From NCBI RefSeq assembly GCF_011320115.1, contig NZ_JAANOZ010000004.1, positions 1 to 64,000 of the forward strand: a stretch of 64,000 nt of DNA, given 5' to 3'. This document shows positions 33,317-40,549 of the stretch, one piece after another (the stretch's first letter is position 1; each line of letters opens with the position of its first letter). The translations under genes were made by a program, and so were the position numbers. This stretch comes from Croceibacterium segetis. GTDB taxonomy: Bacteria > Pseudomonadota > Alphaproteobacteria > Sphingomonadales > Sphingomonadaceae. A model generated the notes under the pieces. It was not told the DNA's origin and did no database searches. It saw only the letters and a program-made list of their open reading frames with translations.

Positions 33317-33353
33317 AGAGCGCCGGGGTAAGTGGGCTCAACCCCGGCGCTCT
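33317..33353. terminator. Strong hairpin in the island
   Basis: AGAGCGCCGGGG and CCCCGGCGCTCT form a 12-bp perfect stem with a 13-base loop. There is no T-run. It could terminate transcription from the left or be a structured RNA element. Confidence 0.5.
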
Positions 33354-33708
33354 CAATGCGGATCCGAAGATCTCCGGTCGGAGCGCTTCTCCCCATTGGC
33401 ACGCCGAGTCGTGGTCGCGTTCGCGGGCGTGCGGCAACGTTTTAACCATGATTGAAGAAGCCGGCTAGCCGATTTCAGAATCACCACATTGGCACGCCGG
33501 CGACGGTCGAGAACGCCGGCGTTACGACCCTTTTGCGCGCTCGGAACAAGGGCCTGTGCGGTGGGTTGTTTGCATGCGCCGTAGTGAACGTACCGTTCAG
33601 CATTCTGGAACAGCCCATCGTCAGCATCAATCGGAGGGCAACAGCAACTTTTGCCCCGCATTCGCCGCGTCGGCGCCCAGCGCCTGACCGGAAAGGACGT
33701 GGCATAGC
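33354..33708. other. Intergenic stretch in the island
   Basis: About 350 bases. A 90-residue plus-strand frame (33452-33724) is open, but it is low in coding character and overlaps the next gene start. Nothing convincing is seen. The region probably holds the promoter of the HTH gene at 33709. Confidence 0.35.
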
Positions 33709-33936
33709 GTGGACGACACACTGAAGGCCCAGGCCCTGGTTCTGACGCTCACCCATGCCGAACTGGTAGCGCTCGAGAGTATTGCGGCGGGGGAGTCCCT
33801 GCGCGACCTGGCGCTGCGCCTGGAAACGGACATCCTGAGCGCGCAGAACATCAGGAAATCCATGAAAAGGAAGCTGGGCGCAGAGCTTGACGCAGATGCC
33901 GTTCGCGTCGCGATATATGCGGGGATAGGTGACTGA
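33709..33936 (+). CDS. LuxR-type HTH protein (stand-alone domain)
   Basis: 75 residues, start GTG at 33709. LTHAELVALESIAAGESLRDLALRLET and then IRKSMKRKLGAELDADAVRVAI follow the pattern of the LuxR/GerE DNA-binding domain (LTxxExxVLxxLAxGxSxxEIA, then KLG). No receiver or sensor domain is present. It probably binds DNA within the island. A 22-codon hydrophobic ORF follows 27 bases later with a good ribosome-binding site. Confidence 0.7.
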   Translation: MDDTLKAQALVLTLTHAELVALESIAAGESLRDLALRLETDILSAQNIRKSMKRKLGAELDADAVRVAIYAGIGD

Positions 33937-33963
33937 CGGCGCCGCCTCTGGGAGAACGGGCCA

Positions 33964-34032
33964 ATGCGCCGCCCCGACAAGGCCGAGCTAGGGTTCTTCC
34001 TGCTGATGGTGCTGGCGCTGCTAGGCCTCTGA
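33964..34032 (+). CDS. Possible 22-residue hydrophobic peptide
   Basis: ATG at 33964 preceded by GGGAGAACGGGCC, with a TGA stop after 22 codons. The product has a basic head (MRRPDK) and one short hydrophobic helix (FFLLMVLALLGL). It follows the LuxR-type gene closely. The same MVLALLG motif appears in repeat B. It resembles tiny membrane toxins or leader peptides, but this is inference. Confidence 0.45.
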   Translation: MRRPDKAELGFFLLMVLALLGL

Positions 34033-34191
34033 CTGGCCGCTCTCAGCCAACATTCTGGCAATGTCGGCTTCGCCCTCTTGGGCCATTTGCAGCAGAACCC
34101 GAGCTGTCCGCTTGTCGGTAGTGCTCTTGGCGAGCCTACGGCATTGCTCCACGCGCGACGCCATCTTCGCAATCGTCTCTTTGTCTACCAT
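34021..34191 (-). CDS. Small helical protein (56 residues)
   Basis: ATG at 34191, stop TAG at 34021. The sequence MVDKETIAKMASRVEQCRRL and then RVLLQMAQEGEADIARMLAE is an even, charged helical hairpin. Similar short proteins, with a Cys-Arg pair and LLxMAxE, are frequent in Alphaproteobacteria. Its 3' end overlaps the 22-residue ORF by 12 bases. No function is known. Confidence 0.6.
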   Translation of the reverse strand: MVDKETIAKMASRVEQCRRLAKSTTDKRTARVLLQMAQEGEADIARMLAESGQSEA

Positions 34192-34330
34192 CCGAAGCCC
34201 TGCCTCTGGTTAGTTCGAGTCGGCGCGGCTCGAGTGTTGCTTATGCGCTCAATTCAGGGGGTCGAAGAGGCCGCATTTGTATAACCCATTTACGCCGCAG
34301 TGGGCGCCGTTCGCGAACTTTGCGATCAGG

Positions 34331-34402
34331 ATGGGGCTGGCGCTGTTGGGAGGGTAGGAGCGCCGGGCATGAGACGGTCTGGACTGTGCGCCCGGCGCTC
34401 CT
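34331..34402. repeat. Repeat B copy 2 with a 13-bp hairpin
   Basis: 34331-34368 repeats 33204-33240. Its end, AGGAGCGCCGGGC (34356-34368), pairs perfectly with GCCCGGCGCTCCT (34390-34402) across a 21-base loop. A short frame ending MGLALLGG stops exactly where the hairpin starts, as a peptide followed by a terminator would. Confidence 0.65.
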
Positions 34403-34481
34403 GAAGCTGATCTAGACGCAAATCCTTAATGTCAGGTGCGGCGCTGCCAAAGGGTTCGCGAGCCCGCCCGCCGCACCCGAC

Positions 34482-34597
34482 GCGGCACAAACGCGTGCGC
34501 TACGCGAAACTTGATAACTTGGCTCGATAGCGGCTATCCAGGCCCGGGGCCGCCAGCAAAGCACGACCCTCCACCCCCCCGCGAGCTGGCGGCTCTC
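34482..34597. repeat. 116-bp direct repeat A, copy 2
   Basis: Second copy of 33058-33173. This copy has additional dyads, CGCGT-GCGCT-ACGCG and GATAGC-G-GCTATC, besides the shared GCCGCCAGC/GCTGGCGGC pair, so it could form a branched RNA or be a multi-site protein target. Confidence 0.85.
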
Positions 34598-34926
34598 AGG
34601 ACGGGCAATTCTCCTGTTGCGTCTATCCCCAACCGTGGGCAGGCGATCGCTTGAAACTTCAGCAATCTTGGTTAACAGCGCCGCCCTCGGGTCGCGGGAC
34701 CCCCGCGATTTCCTTGGACTGAACTTCACGGGGTCGCATCATTGGTGCGGCCCCCTTTTTCTAGCTTCTCGGATAAGCGGCGGCGGGCACGGTAAACCCG
34801 CTGTCGCTCCCGCAGCGCGCCACGCCCTTAGCGTCACCCATCCTTCCTTAACTCCTGAAGAGTTCGCGAGCCCGGCCGCCCGCGACAAGATACCGGGCTC
34901 GCGAGGGCGCGGGGGTTGCGCCCTAG
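34598..34926. other. Intergenic stretch, inverted repeat present, no gene supported
   Basis: About 330 bases downstream of the capsid gene group. TCGCGAGCCCGG (34864) and CCGGGCTCGCGA (34893) form a 12-bp perfect inverted repeat that could end the capsid transcript. Open frames crossing the region show no protein-like pattern. Confidence 0.5.
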
Positions 34927-35115
34927 TCAATCTTCTCGCGGGAAGAACACCTTCCCGTCCACCAGATAGGCACCGGCCGCGATCATCATTGAGGTGCCCC
35001 GCGTGATGGCATTCGCCTCTTCCACGGGCGAAAGCGGCGGGCCTTCGTCCTTCGCCAGGGCAATCGCTACCCAGCCCGCGCACGCCTGCCAGAGCGCTCG
35101 ATCAGGACCGTTCAT
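34927..35115 (-). CDS. Small capsid-cluster protein (62 residues)
   Basis: From the ATG at 35115, which overlaps the stop of the previous gene (TGATG). The sequence WQACAGWVAIALAKDEGPPL ends in VDGKVFFPRED. No signal or membrane segment is obvious. Its place directly after the capsid gene group suggests a small virion or assembly protein. The family is not recognised. Confidence 0.55.
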   Translation of the reverse strand: MNGPDRALWQACAGWVAIALAKDEGPPLSPVEEANAITRGTSMMIAAGAYLVDGKVFFPRED

Positions 35116-35426
35116 CACGCCGCGCCTTTTGCGCACAGCTGCCAAAACGCGGGCGTTTCGCCAGGGATCGTGCTTTCCGGGACGGTCATCAGCGCTGTCC
35201 ACAGCGAACCCTTGTAGGTGACCTGGTCACCCCGCTTGTAGGTCGCGGCGCGCTGATAGATGCCCCGGAACCGGGCGCCCGATTTCTCGATCTCTTCCAT
35301 GCGCTGGTCAACGTCGGCAAATTTCTCGAGCAGCTGGTCGACCAGCAGGTAAATCTCCTGCCGGGTCGCCGCGCCTTTCAGCACGTCCTCGCCGAGCTCG
35401 CGGCGCATGTTTTCGGAGTAGGTCAT
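35115..35426 (-). CDS. Capsid-cluster protein with a carbohydrate-binding-like C-terminus
   Basis: 103 residues from the ATG at 35426. A helical N-terminus (RQEIYLLVDQLLEKFADVDQ) is followed by a compact Trp-rich module, YKRGDQVTYKGSLWTAL and GETPAFWQLC, resembling chitin-binding type 5/12 modules seen in phage structural proteins. Its start overlaps the capsid gene stop. A head decoration or adhesion role is inference. Confidence 0.6.
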   Translation of the reverse strand: MTYSENMRRELGEDVLKGAATRQEIYLLVDQLLEKFADVDQRMEEIEKSGARFRGIYQRAATYKRGDQVTYKGSLWTALMTVPESTIPGETPAFWQLCAKGAA

Positions 35427-36445
35427 CAGGTCGCACTCGGGAACAAGCCGGTGATGCTGACAGCCGCGGCGGGCCCCGCCGCTTCCCACGCCACGCGCCC
35501 GATTGCGCGGATCGAGCGTAGGTTGTTCTCCCACAATGAGACCAGGGCGGCCCCGGTCGGCTGGTCCTGCGTGAAGCCGCTGGTGACCATTTCGACGGTG
35601 CCGGCCTCGCTCGTCGCGAGCATGACTTCCTCGTCCCACGCGGCCAGGATGGTTGCCGGGTCGACCAGCGTTAGCTGCCCGTCCGGGGCGGCCGACGACG
35701 TGAGGGTGGGGACGCCGGCAATCTCGCCGCCGCGAGCTCCAACGTCCCCGTTGAAATCCCGCGCGAGCCCGGCGCCAATTTGAGGCGTTGTCACGAAAAC
35801 AGCCGTTGCAAGGTCGCCGGTGAAGGCCGCGAACACCTCGGCCAGGTCATCGTCAATGTCGCTGGTCGCCGCTACCTCGGTCGCGCCGTTGGTCAAGGCG
35901 GCCGGCGCGATGGCGCTTCCGTCATTCGCCGGGTCGAACATGGCAAGGTCGAGCGCGTCGGCAAAGGCGCGCGTAAGGTCATCAAACACAAGCTGTTCGA
36001 TCATCGGCGAAGCTTCCAGCGCCTCCTTCGTCCACACGGACATTGCCGCGAGCTTCGCCGGCACCAGGCCGACATTGGAAATCGCCGGCTTCAGGACCGG
36101 GATCGGCTTGGCCTCGGCAACCCAGGTCGCCGTCGAGTTGGAAATCGTGGTCGAGCGGACGCGAAAGCCGGTCCGGCGAATCCCGCGCATCCGGAACAGC
36201 AAGGCGCGCTCGCGGACGGCCCGGAACAGTTCGCGGTCGAGCAAGCCCGTTGAGGTCGAGCTGTCGATGTCGGACACGGTGACGGCATCGGCCGCCTTTG
36301 TGATCTCGCGCGGGGCGCCAGCTTCGCCCCAGCGCTCGACCGCCCAGGCGCGGGCGTGGAGGTCGCCAGTGCCGCACACCGCGAACGTGATCGCGGCCTT
36401 CGTCGCGTCGAGGCGGGTTTCGCGCAGTGCAACTTGTCGGGTCAT
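35426..36445 (-). CDS. HK97-type phage major capsid protein
   Basis: 339 residues. The middle contains the pattern of HK97-fold capsid proteins: TATWVAEAKPIPVLKPAISN, LAAMSVWTKEALEASP and LVFDDLTRAFADALDLAMFD (spine helix and P-domain region), then the A-domain with a C-terminal LRSIRAIGRVAWE. There is no N-terminal scaffold or protease domain, and no protease gene nearby. AAGGAG precedes the ATG at 36445. Four AAACGCGCCTG repeats lie upstream. It would form the shell of a phage or satellite particle. Confidence 0.8.
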   Translation of the reverse strand: MTRQVALRETRLDATKAAITFAVCGTGDLHARAWAVERWGEAGAPREITKAADAVTVSDIDSSTSTGLLDRELFRAVRERALLFRMRGIRRTGFRVRSTTISNSTATWVAEAKPIPVLKPAISNVGLVPAKLAAMSVWTKEALEASPMIEQLVFDDLTRAFADALDLAMFDPANDGSAIAPAALTNGATEVAATSDIDDDLAEVFAAFTGDLATAVFVTTPQIGAGLARDFNGDVGARGGEIAGVPTLTSSAAPDGQLTLVDPATILAAWDEEVMLATSEAGTVEMVTSGFTQDQPTGAALVSLWENNLRSIRAIGRVAWEAAGPAAAVSITGLFPSAT

Positions 36446-36480
36446 GGTCAGCTCCTTGCTGACACCCGATCATCCCCACG

Positions 36481-36566
36481 AAACGCGCCTGCGCGATGAC
36501 TGAAACGCGCCTGGGCAGTCCGTAAATTCCAACTGAAACGCGCCTGTCGGCCTTCAAACGCGCCTG
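36481..36566. repeat. Four phased repeats upstream of the capsid gene
   Basis: AAACGCGCCTG occurs at 36481, 36503, 36536 and 36556 (same orientation; CAGGCGCGTTT on the capsid coding strand). Spacings of 22, 33 and 20 bases are close to whole helical turns. The last copy encodes the end of the small HTH gene. It is a likely operator or activator array for the capsid operon. Confidence 0.75.
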
Positions 36567-36811
36567 AGGCCGTCGATTGCGTCCGCGGTGGCCAACCAGC
36601 GCCCGCCTACGCGGCGCACTCCCGCATCGCCAGCGTCGAGCCCACGATCGCACAACCGCCGCACATAGGCTTCGCCGATGCCGAGCCGATAGGCGATGAC
36701 GCTTGGCTCAAGCCATTCCTCGGGCTCGGGCTCGGCTGGCGCGTCGAGCAGCCGCCGCAGCTCGGCCAGGTCCGCTTCGATACGGGCTATAAGGGCGAGC
36801 GCGGCGGTCAC
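36554..36811 (-). CDS. Small HTH protein upstream of the capsid operon
   Basis: 85 residues, start GTG at 36811. A helical Glu/Leu-rich N-terminus (IARIEADLAELRRLLDAP) is followed by a MerR/excisionase-like helix-turn-helix: EPSVIAYRLGIGEAYVRRLCDRG, then RVGGRWLATADAIDGLRRV. It may bind the CAGGCGCGTTT repeats that begin at its own 3' end, acting as late regulator or excisionase. It is placed between the HNH gene and the capsid gene. Confidence 0.6.
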   Translation of the reverse strand: MTAALALIARIEADLAELRRLLDAPAEPEPEEWLEPSVIAYRLGIGEAYVRRLCDRGLDAGDAGVRRVGGRWLATADAIDGLRRV

Positions 36812-37025
36812 TAAGGCTCGGCGCGTGCGCGCGTGAAAAGCTGTATTGGCGCTAAAGCGAGGGGAACGGGTCGGTGCAGCCTCAGAAGCTTAATGTGGTT
36901 TTGCGGAATAGTTGGGTCCGTGTCGGTGAAGGAACCGGCGGGGGGCCAGAATTGACCTCCCCCGGCGTGGCCAAGCACCGACCGCCGCCCGACTTTTGCG
37001 CATTTGCAGATTGATGTTCGGCGGG

Positions 37026-37331
37026 TCATTCTTCGGGCCAGCCGTCGAGGCCAATGCGGCGCTTGTAGCGTTTGCCGGCATCGGCGAGCGTCTTTCTATC
37101 CGAGCATCCCCTGCACAGCGCCTGATAATTCGATCGCTCGGTTTTGCCGCCGCGAGACAGTGGCACGATGTGGTCGGCGATCGTCGCCACGGTGACGCGG
37201 CCCTTGCGTTGACACTCTTCGCAAAGCGGCTGCTCTTTCAAGAGCTGCGCTCGAATGCGGCGGTGTTCAGCGTCGTAGCCTCGAGCCGACGGTGACTGTC
37301 GCTTGTGCTGCCAGGGTTTGCGGGCGGTCAT
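37026..37331 (-). CDS. HNH endonuclease
   Basis: 101 residues from the ATG at 37331 (GGGAG upstream). The HNH core is CEECQRKGRVTVATIADHIVPLSRGG, then NYQALCRGCSDRK, with two CxxC pairs that bind zinc and the catalytic His in DHIVP. Such proteins are encoded next to terminase genes in many HK97-type phages and help DNA packaging. Here no terminase follows. In-frame sequence upstream to 37352 is less likely to be translated. Confidence 0.82.
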   Translation of the reverse strand: MTARKPWQHKRQSPSARGYDAEHRRIRAQLLKEQPLCEECQRKGRVTVATIADHIVPLSRGGKTERSNYQALCRGCSDRKTLADAGKRYKRRIGLDGWPEE

Positions 37332-37534
37332 AGGGAGGTCTCCCGATGTCACGCGCGCACGCGCGAGATGTTGCGAATTAGCGTCGGAAAGGGCGGCGGT
37401 CGGTAAAGGCGGCGAAGGGGTGCAACATTCACATTCCCCCGCCCGGTGAAGGACGCACCTGATCGCGCCTCCCGCTGGACAGCGAAGCGCGTCTGAGCGA
37501 TTATGGTTAAGGGTCGATCGTTGCGGGGGCGCGA

Positions 37535-37825
37535 ATGAGCGACGATGAGGTAACTGAATTCGTCATCGGTCGAGTTGCAGAGCTGGCGGTCGCGCTGCTC
37601 AATGAGCATGTCGGAGGCAATGCCGAGGCGGCCAAAGTCAGGATCGAGGCTAGGTTTATCCTGACGGCACTCGGTAACTGGGCCGCCACGAACGGACGCG
37701 CGGACCTGATGCCGTTGCTTCATGGTCTCGCGGCCAGGATCAACGACCCCGGTAATGCGCTGGAGCCCGAACCGCCGTTCTTCGAACCGGTTCGGGCCAC
37801 CGCGAAGGTCAGGTTTCGCTGGTGA
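37535..37825 (+). CDS. Hypothetical island protein
   Basis: 96 residues. The protein is acidic and helical: VIGRVAELAVALLNEHVGGN, then FILTALGNWAATNGRADLMPL. No motif is recognised. It reads against most island genes and overlaps the next plus-strand gene by 4 bases (GTGA), forming a two-gene unit that ends at the terminator at 38195. Confidence 0.6.
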   Translation: MSDDEVTEFVIGRVAELAVALLNEHVGGNAEAAKVRIEARFILTALGNWAATNGRADLMPLLHGLAARINDPGNALEPEPPFFEPVRATAKVRFRW

Positions 37826-38091
37826 AACGCCGAACATTGCTCGGCTCCCGCCACATACGCAATTTACCCAAAGGCTGGCCGAAGGAATCCTCAAGCCACC
37901 GGAATTTAGACCGGGGTGTGCGTACGCTTTCTCTCTTGGTTGCCATAATCGCGGCGACGGCGCTCGGGTGGGCCGCTGGTGCGCTGTCTGACCAGCTTGC
38001 GCTGGTTGTCGCGCTACTGACGGCAGCGGTCGTGCTCTACGCCGATCCGCAGTGGACCTGGACGCTGCCGGAGCATTTGGACTGCTATTGA
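37822..38091 (+). CDS. Hypothetical membrane protein of the island
   Basis: 89 residues, start GTG at 37822 overlapping the preceding stop. The first 35 residues are basic, then one or two membrane helices follow (LLVAIIAATALGWAAGALS and LALVVALLTAAVVLYA), and the end is DPQWTWTLPEHLDCY. It is coupled to the 96-residue gene and terminated by a strong hairpin. The function is not recognised. Confidence 0.5.
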   Translation: MKRRTLLGSRHIRNLPKGWPKESSSHRNLDRGVRTLSLLVAIIAATALGWAAGALSDQLALVVALLTAAVVLYADPQWTWTLPEHLDCY

Positions 38092-38194
38092 GCCGCCAGG
38101 GCTGCGGGCCGGCTCGGCAACCCGATCTTAACCATGGGCCAGTAGATTTTGAGTCGGTCGATCTCCGGATGAGACCAAATAACTGCTCCGGTCT

Positions 38195-38246
38195 ACCGGC
38201 GCGCCTTTTCCAGTGATTTCTCCTAGCGAGGCGCGCCGGTTTTTTC
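38195..38246 (+). terminator. Rho-independent terminator in the island
   Basis: ACCGGCGCGCCT and AGGCGCGCCGGT form a 12-bp perfect stem followed by a run of T (38240-38246). It ends the plus-strand unit at 37535-38091. Confidence 0.88.
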
Positions 38247-38255
38247 TCCCGCAGG

Positions 38256-38396
38256 TCAGACATGCTCGCCTCCCTCGGCAGGCGCGTCCTCGCTGTTGTG
38301 ATCGTCGGCCTTGCGAGTGCGGATCGAGAGCGTGCCTCGCAGTCGGCGGCGCCGCGGTTCGGCCGTCCAATCGTGAAGTAGTTCGTTGTCGGTCAT
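38256..38396 (-). CDS. Small basic/acidic protein (46 residues)
   Basis: The ATG at 38396 overlaps the stop of the two-HTH gene (ATGA). MTDNELLHDWTAEPRRRRLR is followed by an Arg/Lys segment and an acidic tail. It may be an accessory of the upstream protein. The ATGA coupling is the main support; the family is unknown. Confidence 0.5.
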   Translation of the reverse strand: MTDNELLHDWTAEPRRRRLRGTLSIRTRKADDHNSEDAPAEGGEHV

Positions 38397-39190
38397 GCCG
38401 CAGCGCTCCACTGAAGCTCGGCCGCCAAGGTTTCCCGATGTTGAGCGGGTAGGTTGCGGCCGTGGATGAACTTGGAGAGTGTTCCGGCTGGAATGCCGAG
38501 GCGAACGGCGAGCCGCGATTGCTCGCCCGGTTCGCTCGCTTGCAAGTGGTCGATCAAGAGAGCGCGAAGCGGCGCCGAAATCGGCCCCGATGTAGGAGTG
38601 GCTTGTTTCCGTCCCGGTGTTTCCGTCCCGGCTTCGCCCTCTCCCTGGTATACTATTAGTGTTGCAGATTTTGCGGAACGACGATCAACGGAAACGAGCG
38701 ACGTTTCCAAGTCACCGCTCGCAGGTTTTGCATCCGGTGGGCTGTCGTTTCCATCAAGGTCCGCAATATTTGCAACCGCTCGGTCGCAGATTTTGCACCC
38801 GTGAATTTCCACACAGCGCCAGGTTTCAAAGTCTCGAGTTGGTGCCGAAGGCTTGCCTCCCGGCCATGCGGCCCAAGTGTACCGCCACAGCGTCGAGTGC
38901 AGCACCTTGCGAGAGAAGGCGCCTTTGGATGTTGCTCGAATGAAGCCTTTGTCCTGCAACTCGCGGAAGCAGCTCCAGCATGTTCTTTCACACGTGCCGG
39001 TGATGACCGCGGCCTCTCTGCAGCTGAACCCGATGCTGCCATTGCGCTCGCCGTTGTCACGGGCGATCAGCGCCAGCAACAGCTTCACGGAGTTGCCGCT
39101 CAGGTGCCTCCAAGCCTCGCATCCGGTGATGCTGGCGTACAGCCGGACATGCTTCGGTTCCTTGCGACGTTGATGCTTCGTTTGCCCCAC
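38393..39190 (-). CDS. Two-HTH replication or regulatory protein of the island
   Basis: 265 residues, start GTG at 39190. The N-terminal half has a winged helix like that of replication initiators (LSGNSVKLLLALIARDNGE, then SCREAAVITGTCERTCWSCF and LQDKGFIR). A middle segment holds a Cys pair (HGCKICDRAV). The C-terminus carries a Cro/XRE-like HTH (SRLAVRLGIPAGTLSKFIHG). It probably binds the island's own DNA, for replication or control. No primase or helicase motif was seen. Confidence 0.6.
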   Translation of the reverse strand: MGQTKHQRRKEPKHVRLYASITGCEAWRHLSGNSVKLLLALIARDNGERNGSIGFSCREAAVITGTCERTCWSCFRELQDKGFIRATSKGAFSRKVLHSTLWRYTWAAWPGGKPSAPTRDFETWRCVEIHGCKICDRAVANIADLDGNDSPPDAKPASGDLETSLVSVDRRSAKSATLIVYQGEGEAGTETPGRKQATPTSGPISAPLRALLIDHLQASEPGEQSRLAVRLGIPAGTLSKFIHGRNLPAQHRETLAAELQWSAAA

Positions 39191-39199
39191 GTCAGCGCC

Positions 39200-39637
39200 T
39201 CAATATCCGTCCGCATCTTGCTCGCGGTCGTGGCCGTCCTCTGCGTCGGCGCTGTCCCCCGGCAGGCCGTCGGTATCGCACCACCGGCCTCCTGCGCCGC
39301 CCTGGTCGTCGGCGGCAGCGCAGGTGTCGGCGTCGTCGTCCTCGTCGTCCTCCAGACCCGCGAGCAATTCAGGTCCGCCGCGCCGGCGAAGGTTGCCTGG
39401 CTTGGTCGCCCATTCGACATAAGCAACGTCGTTGCTGTCGCCCTCGGCGCTCACGGGTTCGTCGTCGCCGCCCTCTTCCAGGTCCGCGTCGCCGTCGATG
39501 TCATCGAGCTTGTCGTTCAGGATCGCGAAGGCGCAAGCCGATGCTGTTTGCAAGGCGGCCAGGGTCTCGACGATCTTTTCAAGGTCGCCGCGTTCGATCA
39601 GCACGGCGGAATTTGAGAATTGCAGGGGCTCAGCCAT
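39200..39637 (-). CDS. Acidic hypothetical protein
   Basis: 145 residues from the ATG at 39637, chosen because AGGAGG lies 6 bases upstream; the frame is open further but lacks coding character. The first half is an ordered helical region (IERGDLEKIVETLAALQTAS). The second half is highly acidic (GLEDDEDDDADTCAAADD). Strongly acidic island proteins sometimes mimic DNA, but nothing here proves that. Confidence 0.6.
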   Translation of the reverse strand: MAEPLQFSNSAVLIERGDLEKIVETLAALQTASACAFAILNDKLDDIDGDADLEEGGDDEPVSAEGDSNDVAYVEWATKPGNLRRRGGPELLAGLEDDEDDDADTCAAADDQGGAGGRWCDTDGLPGDSADAEDGHDREQDADGY

Positions 39638-39800
39638 GCTGGGCCTCCTGTCGGTAGGGCCACAGCAGGACCTCAAGACGGAGCTTCGCCGCTTGGGATG
39701 CTTTGAGAATGCGTCGGTTTGTGCTAGAGCCGCAGGCGTTCCGACCAAACGATACCGCAGCCCCTGCACCCTGCCCGGTGCGGGGGTTTTGCTTAGGCAT
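39630..39800 (-). CDS. Doubtful 56-residue ORF after the AlpA-like gene
   Basis: The ATG at 39800 overlaps the stop of the AlpA-like gene, which is typical of this island, and the frame ends 8 bases into the next gene. The sequence MPKQNPRTGQGAGAAVSFGR has low complexity. A terminator-like hairpin on the opposite strand lies inside it, so the stretch may instead be a non-coding element. Confidence 0.28.
   Translation of the reverse strand: MPKQNPRTGQGAGAAVSFGRNACGSSTNRRILKASQAAKLRLEVLLWPYRQEAQHG
39761..39790 (+). terminator. Plus-strand terminator-like hairpin
   Basis: CCCCTGCACC and GGTGCGGGG pair with one bulge around CTGCCC, followed by GTTTT. No plus-strand gene precedes it, so it might end a small RNA starting near 39700, antisense to the island genes. 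Confidence 0.45.
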
Positions 39801-39996
39801 TAGCCGACTCCCGCGTCGCGGCGCGAGACCTGATCCAAGCGTCGACTTCACTTTCGAGATGGCCGACCGCACGGCCCTTGCCGTTCGGATTGAGAGAGAA
39901 GCGCTTCGGGAAGAGGCCTTGCGCCTCAAGCTCGCGAAGCTGACGATCGCAAAAGCCCGTTCGGGCTTCGGTGTCGGCAGGTCTGAGAATTCGCAT
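39793..39996 (-). CDS. AlpA-like DNA-binding regulator
   Basis: 67 residues. MRILRPADTEARTGFCDRQL, then FPKRFSLNPNGKGRAVGHLE and VDAWIRSRAA follow the AlpA/excisionase pattern: a MerR-like helix-turn-helix, a wing with an Arg-rich loop and a final VDAWI helix. In P4-type elements AlpA activates integrase expression or acts as excisionase. It lies 550 bases from the integrase gene. Confidence 0.82.
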   Translation of the reverse strand: MRILRPADTEARTGFCDRQLRELEAQGLFPKRFSLNPNGKGRAVGHLESEVDAWIRSRAATRESANA

Positions 39997-40060
39997 CGGT
40001 TGCTCCAGTTACTTCCGGAGCACACCTATTAGCGCCAGCTCGCAGGGATGCAGCAAGTAG

Positions 40061-40549
40061 CTAGTCCGGGGACATCGCGATGTCGGCGGAGTAAATATCT
40101 GCCCAGATCGCTAACAGCTCATCCTGTGACACGGATGCGGGGTAAGTCAGCCTTCGGCGGACCTCGCGGTGTGCATTGGTGACGGCGGTTTTTCCGACGT
40201 TGAACCGGGTGCAGGCTTCCAACAGAATGCCCGCATAGGCACCCCTGGGTGCCCCCCGAACCTCGCGCTCAACCCAGACGCCGATCGTCATCTGCCGGAG
40301 GGACTCTTCGCTGCGTTTGCCCCAGCCGCCGGGTCGCTTGGACCTGCCGATGGCTTCTAGCCGATATGGCATATAGTCTTCGCCGCCGCCGATCATGTCG
40401 GCTAACTCCCGCGCAAGGGCCGGCTCGATCTCGTAATAGCCCGCTCGGAAATAGGCCGCGAGTGGCATAAGGTCGCCCTCTACTAGACCAGCGGCAACCT
40501 TGCCCAACGCCTTCCGCTGATCTTCGGGCCAGTCTTCGAACTTAGCCAT
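40061..40549 (-). CDS. Hypothetical island protein downstream of the integrase
   Basis: 162 residues from the ATG at 40549, overlapping the integrase stop by 8 bases. MAKFEDWPEDQRKALGKVAA, then YYEIEPALARELADMIGGG and RFNVGKTAVTNAHREVRRRL suggest a helical protein. No family is recognised. Co-translation with the integrase suggests an element-maintenance role. Confidence 0.6.
   Translation of the reverse strand: MAKFEDWPEDQRKALGKVAAGLVEGDLMPLAAYFRAGYYEIEPALARELADMIGGGEDYMPYRLEAIGRSKRPGGWGKRSEESLRQMTIGVWVEREVRGAPRGAYAGILLEACTRFNVGKTAVTNAHREVRRRLTYPASVSQDELLAIWADIYSADIAMSPD

Noticed and set aside
33452-33724. 90-residue plus-strand open frame in the island
   Set aside because: Weak codon bias, overlaps the start of the better supported HTH gene, and ends in an Arg-rich shadow.
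36811-37029. 72-residue minus-strand frame between the HNH and small HTH genes
   Set aside because: It is coupled by ATGA to the HNH gene, but the sequence looks random and it is not a small terminase subunit.
37349-38263. 304-residue minus-strand open frame
   Set aside because: It lies opposite two plus-strand genes and a strong terminator, has Arg/Pro/Ser-rich shadow composition, and shows no domain.
38801-39616. 271-residue plus-strand frame opposite the two-HTH and acidic genes
   Set aside because: Antisense to two genes with better motifs and ribosome-binding sites.
39630-40025. 131-residue minus-strand frame overlapping the AlpA-like gene
   Set aside because: The first half is an out-of-frame shadow of the AlpA-like gene; only the last 56 codons were kept, at low confidence.
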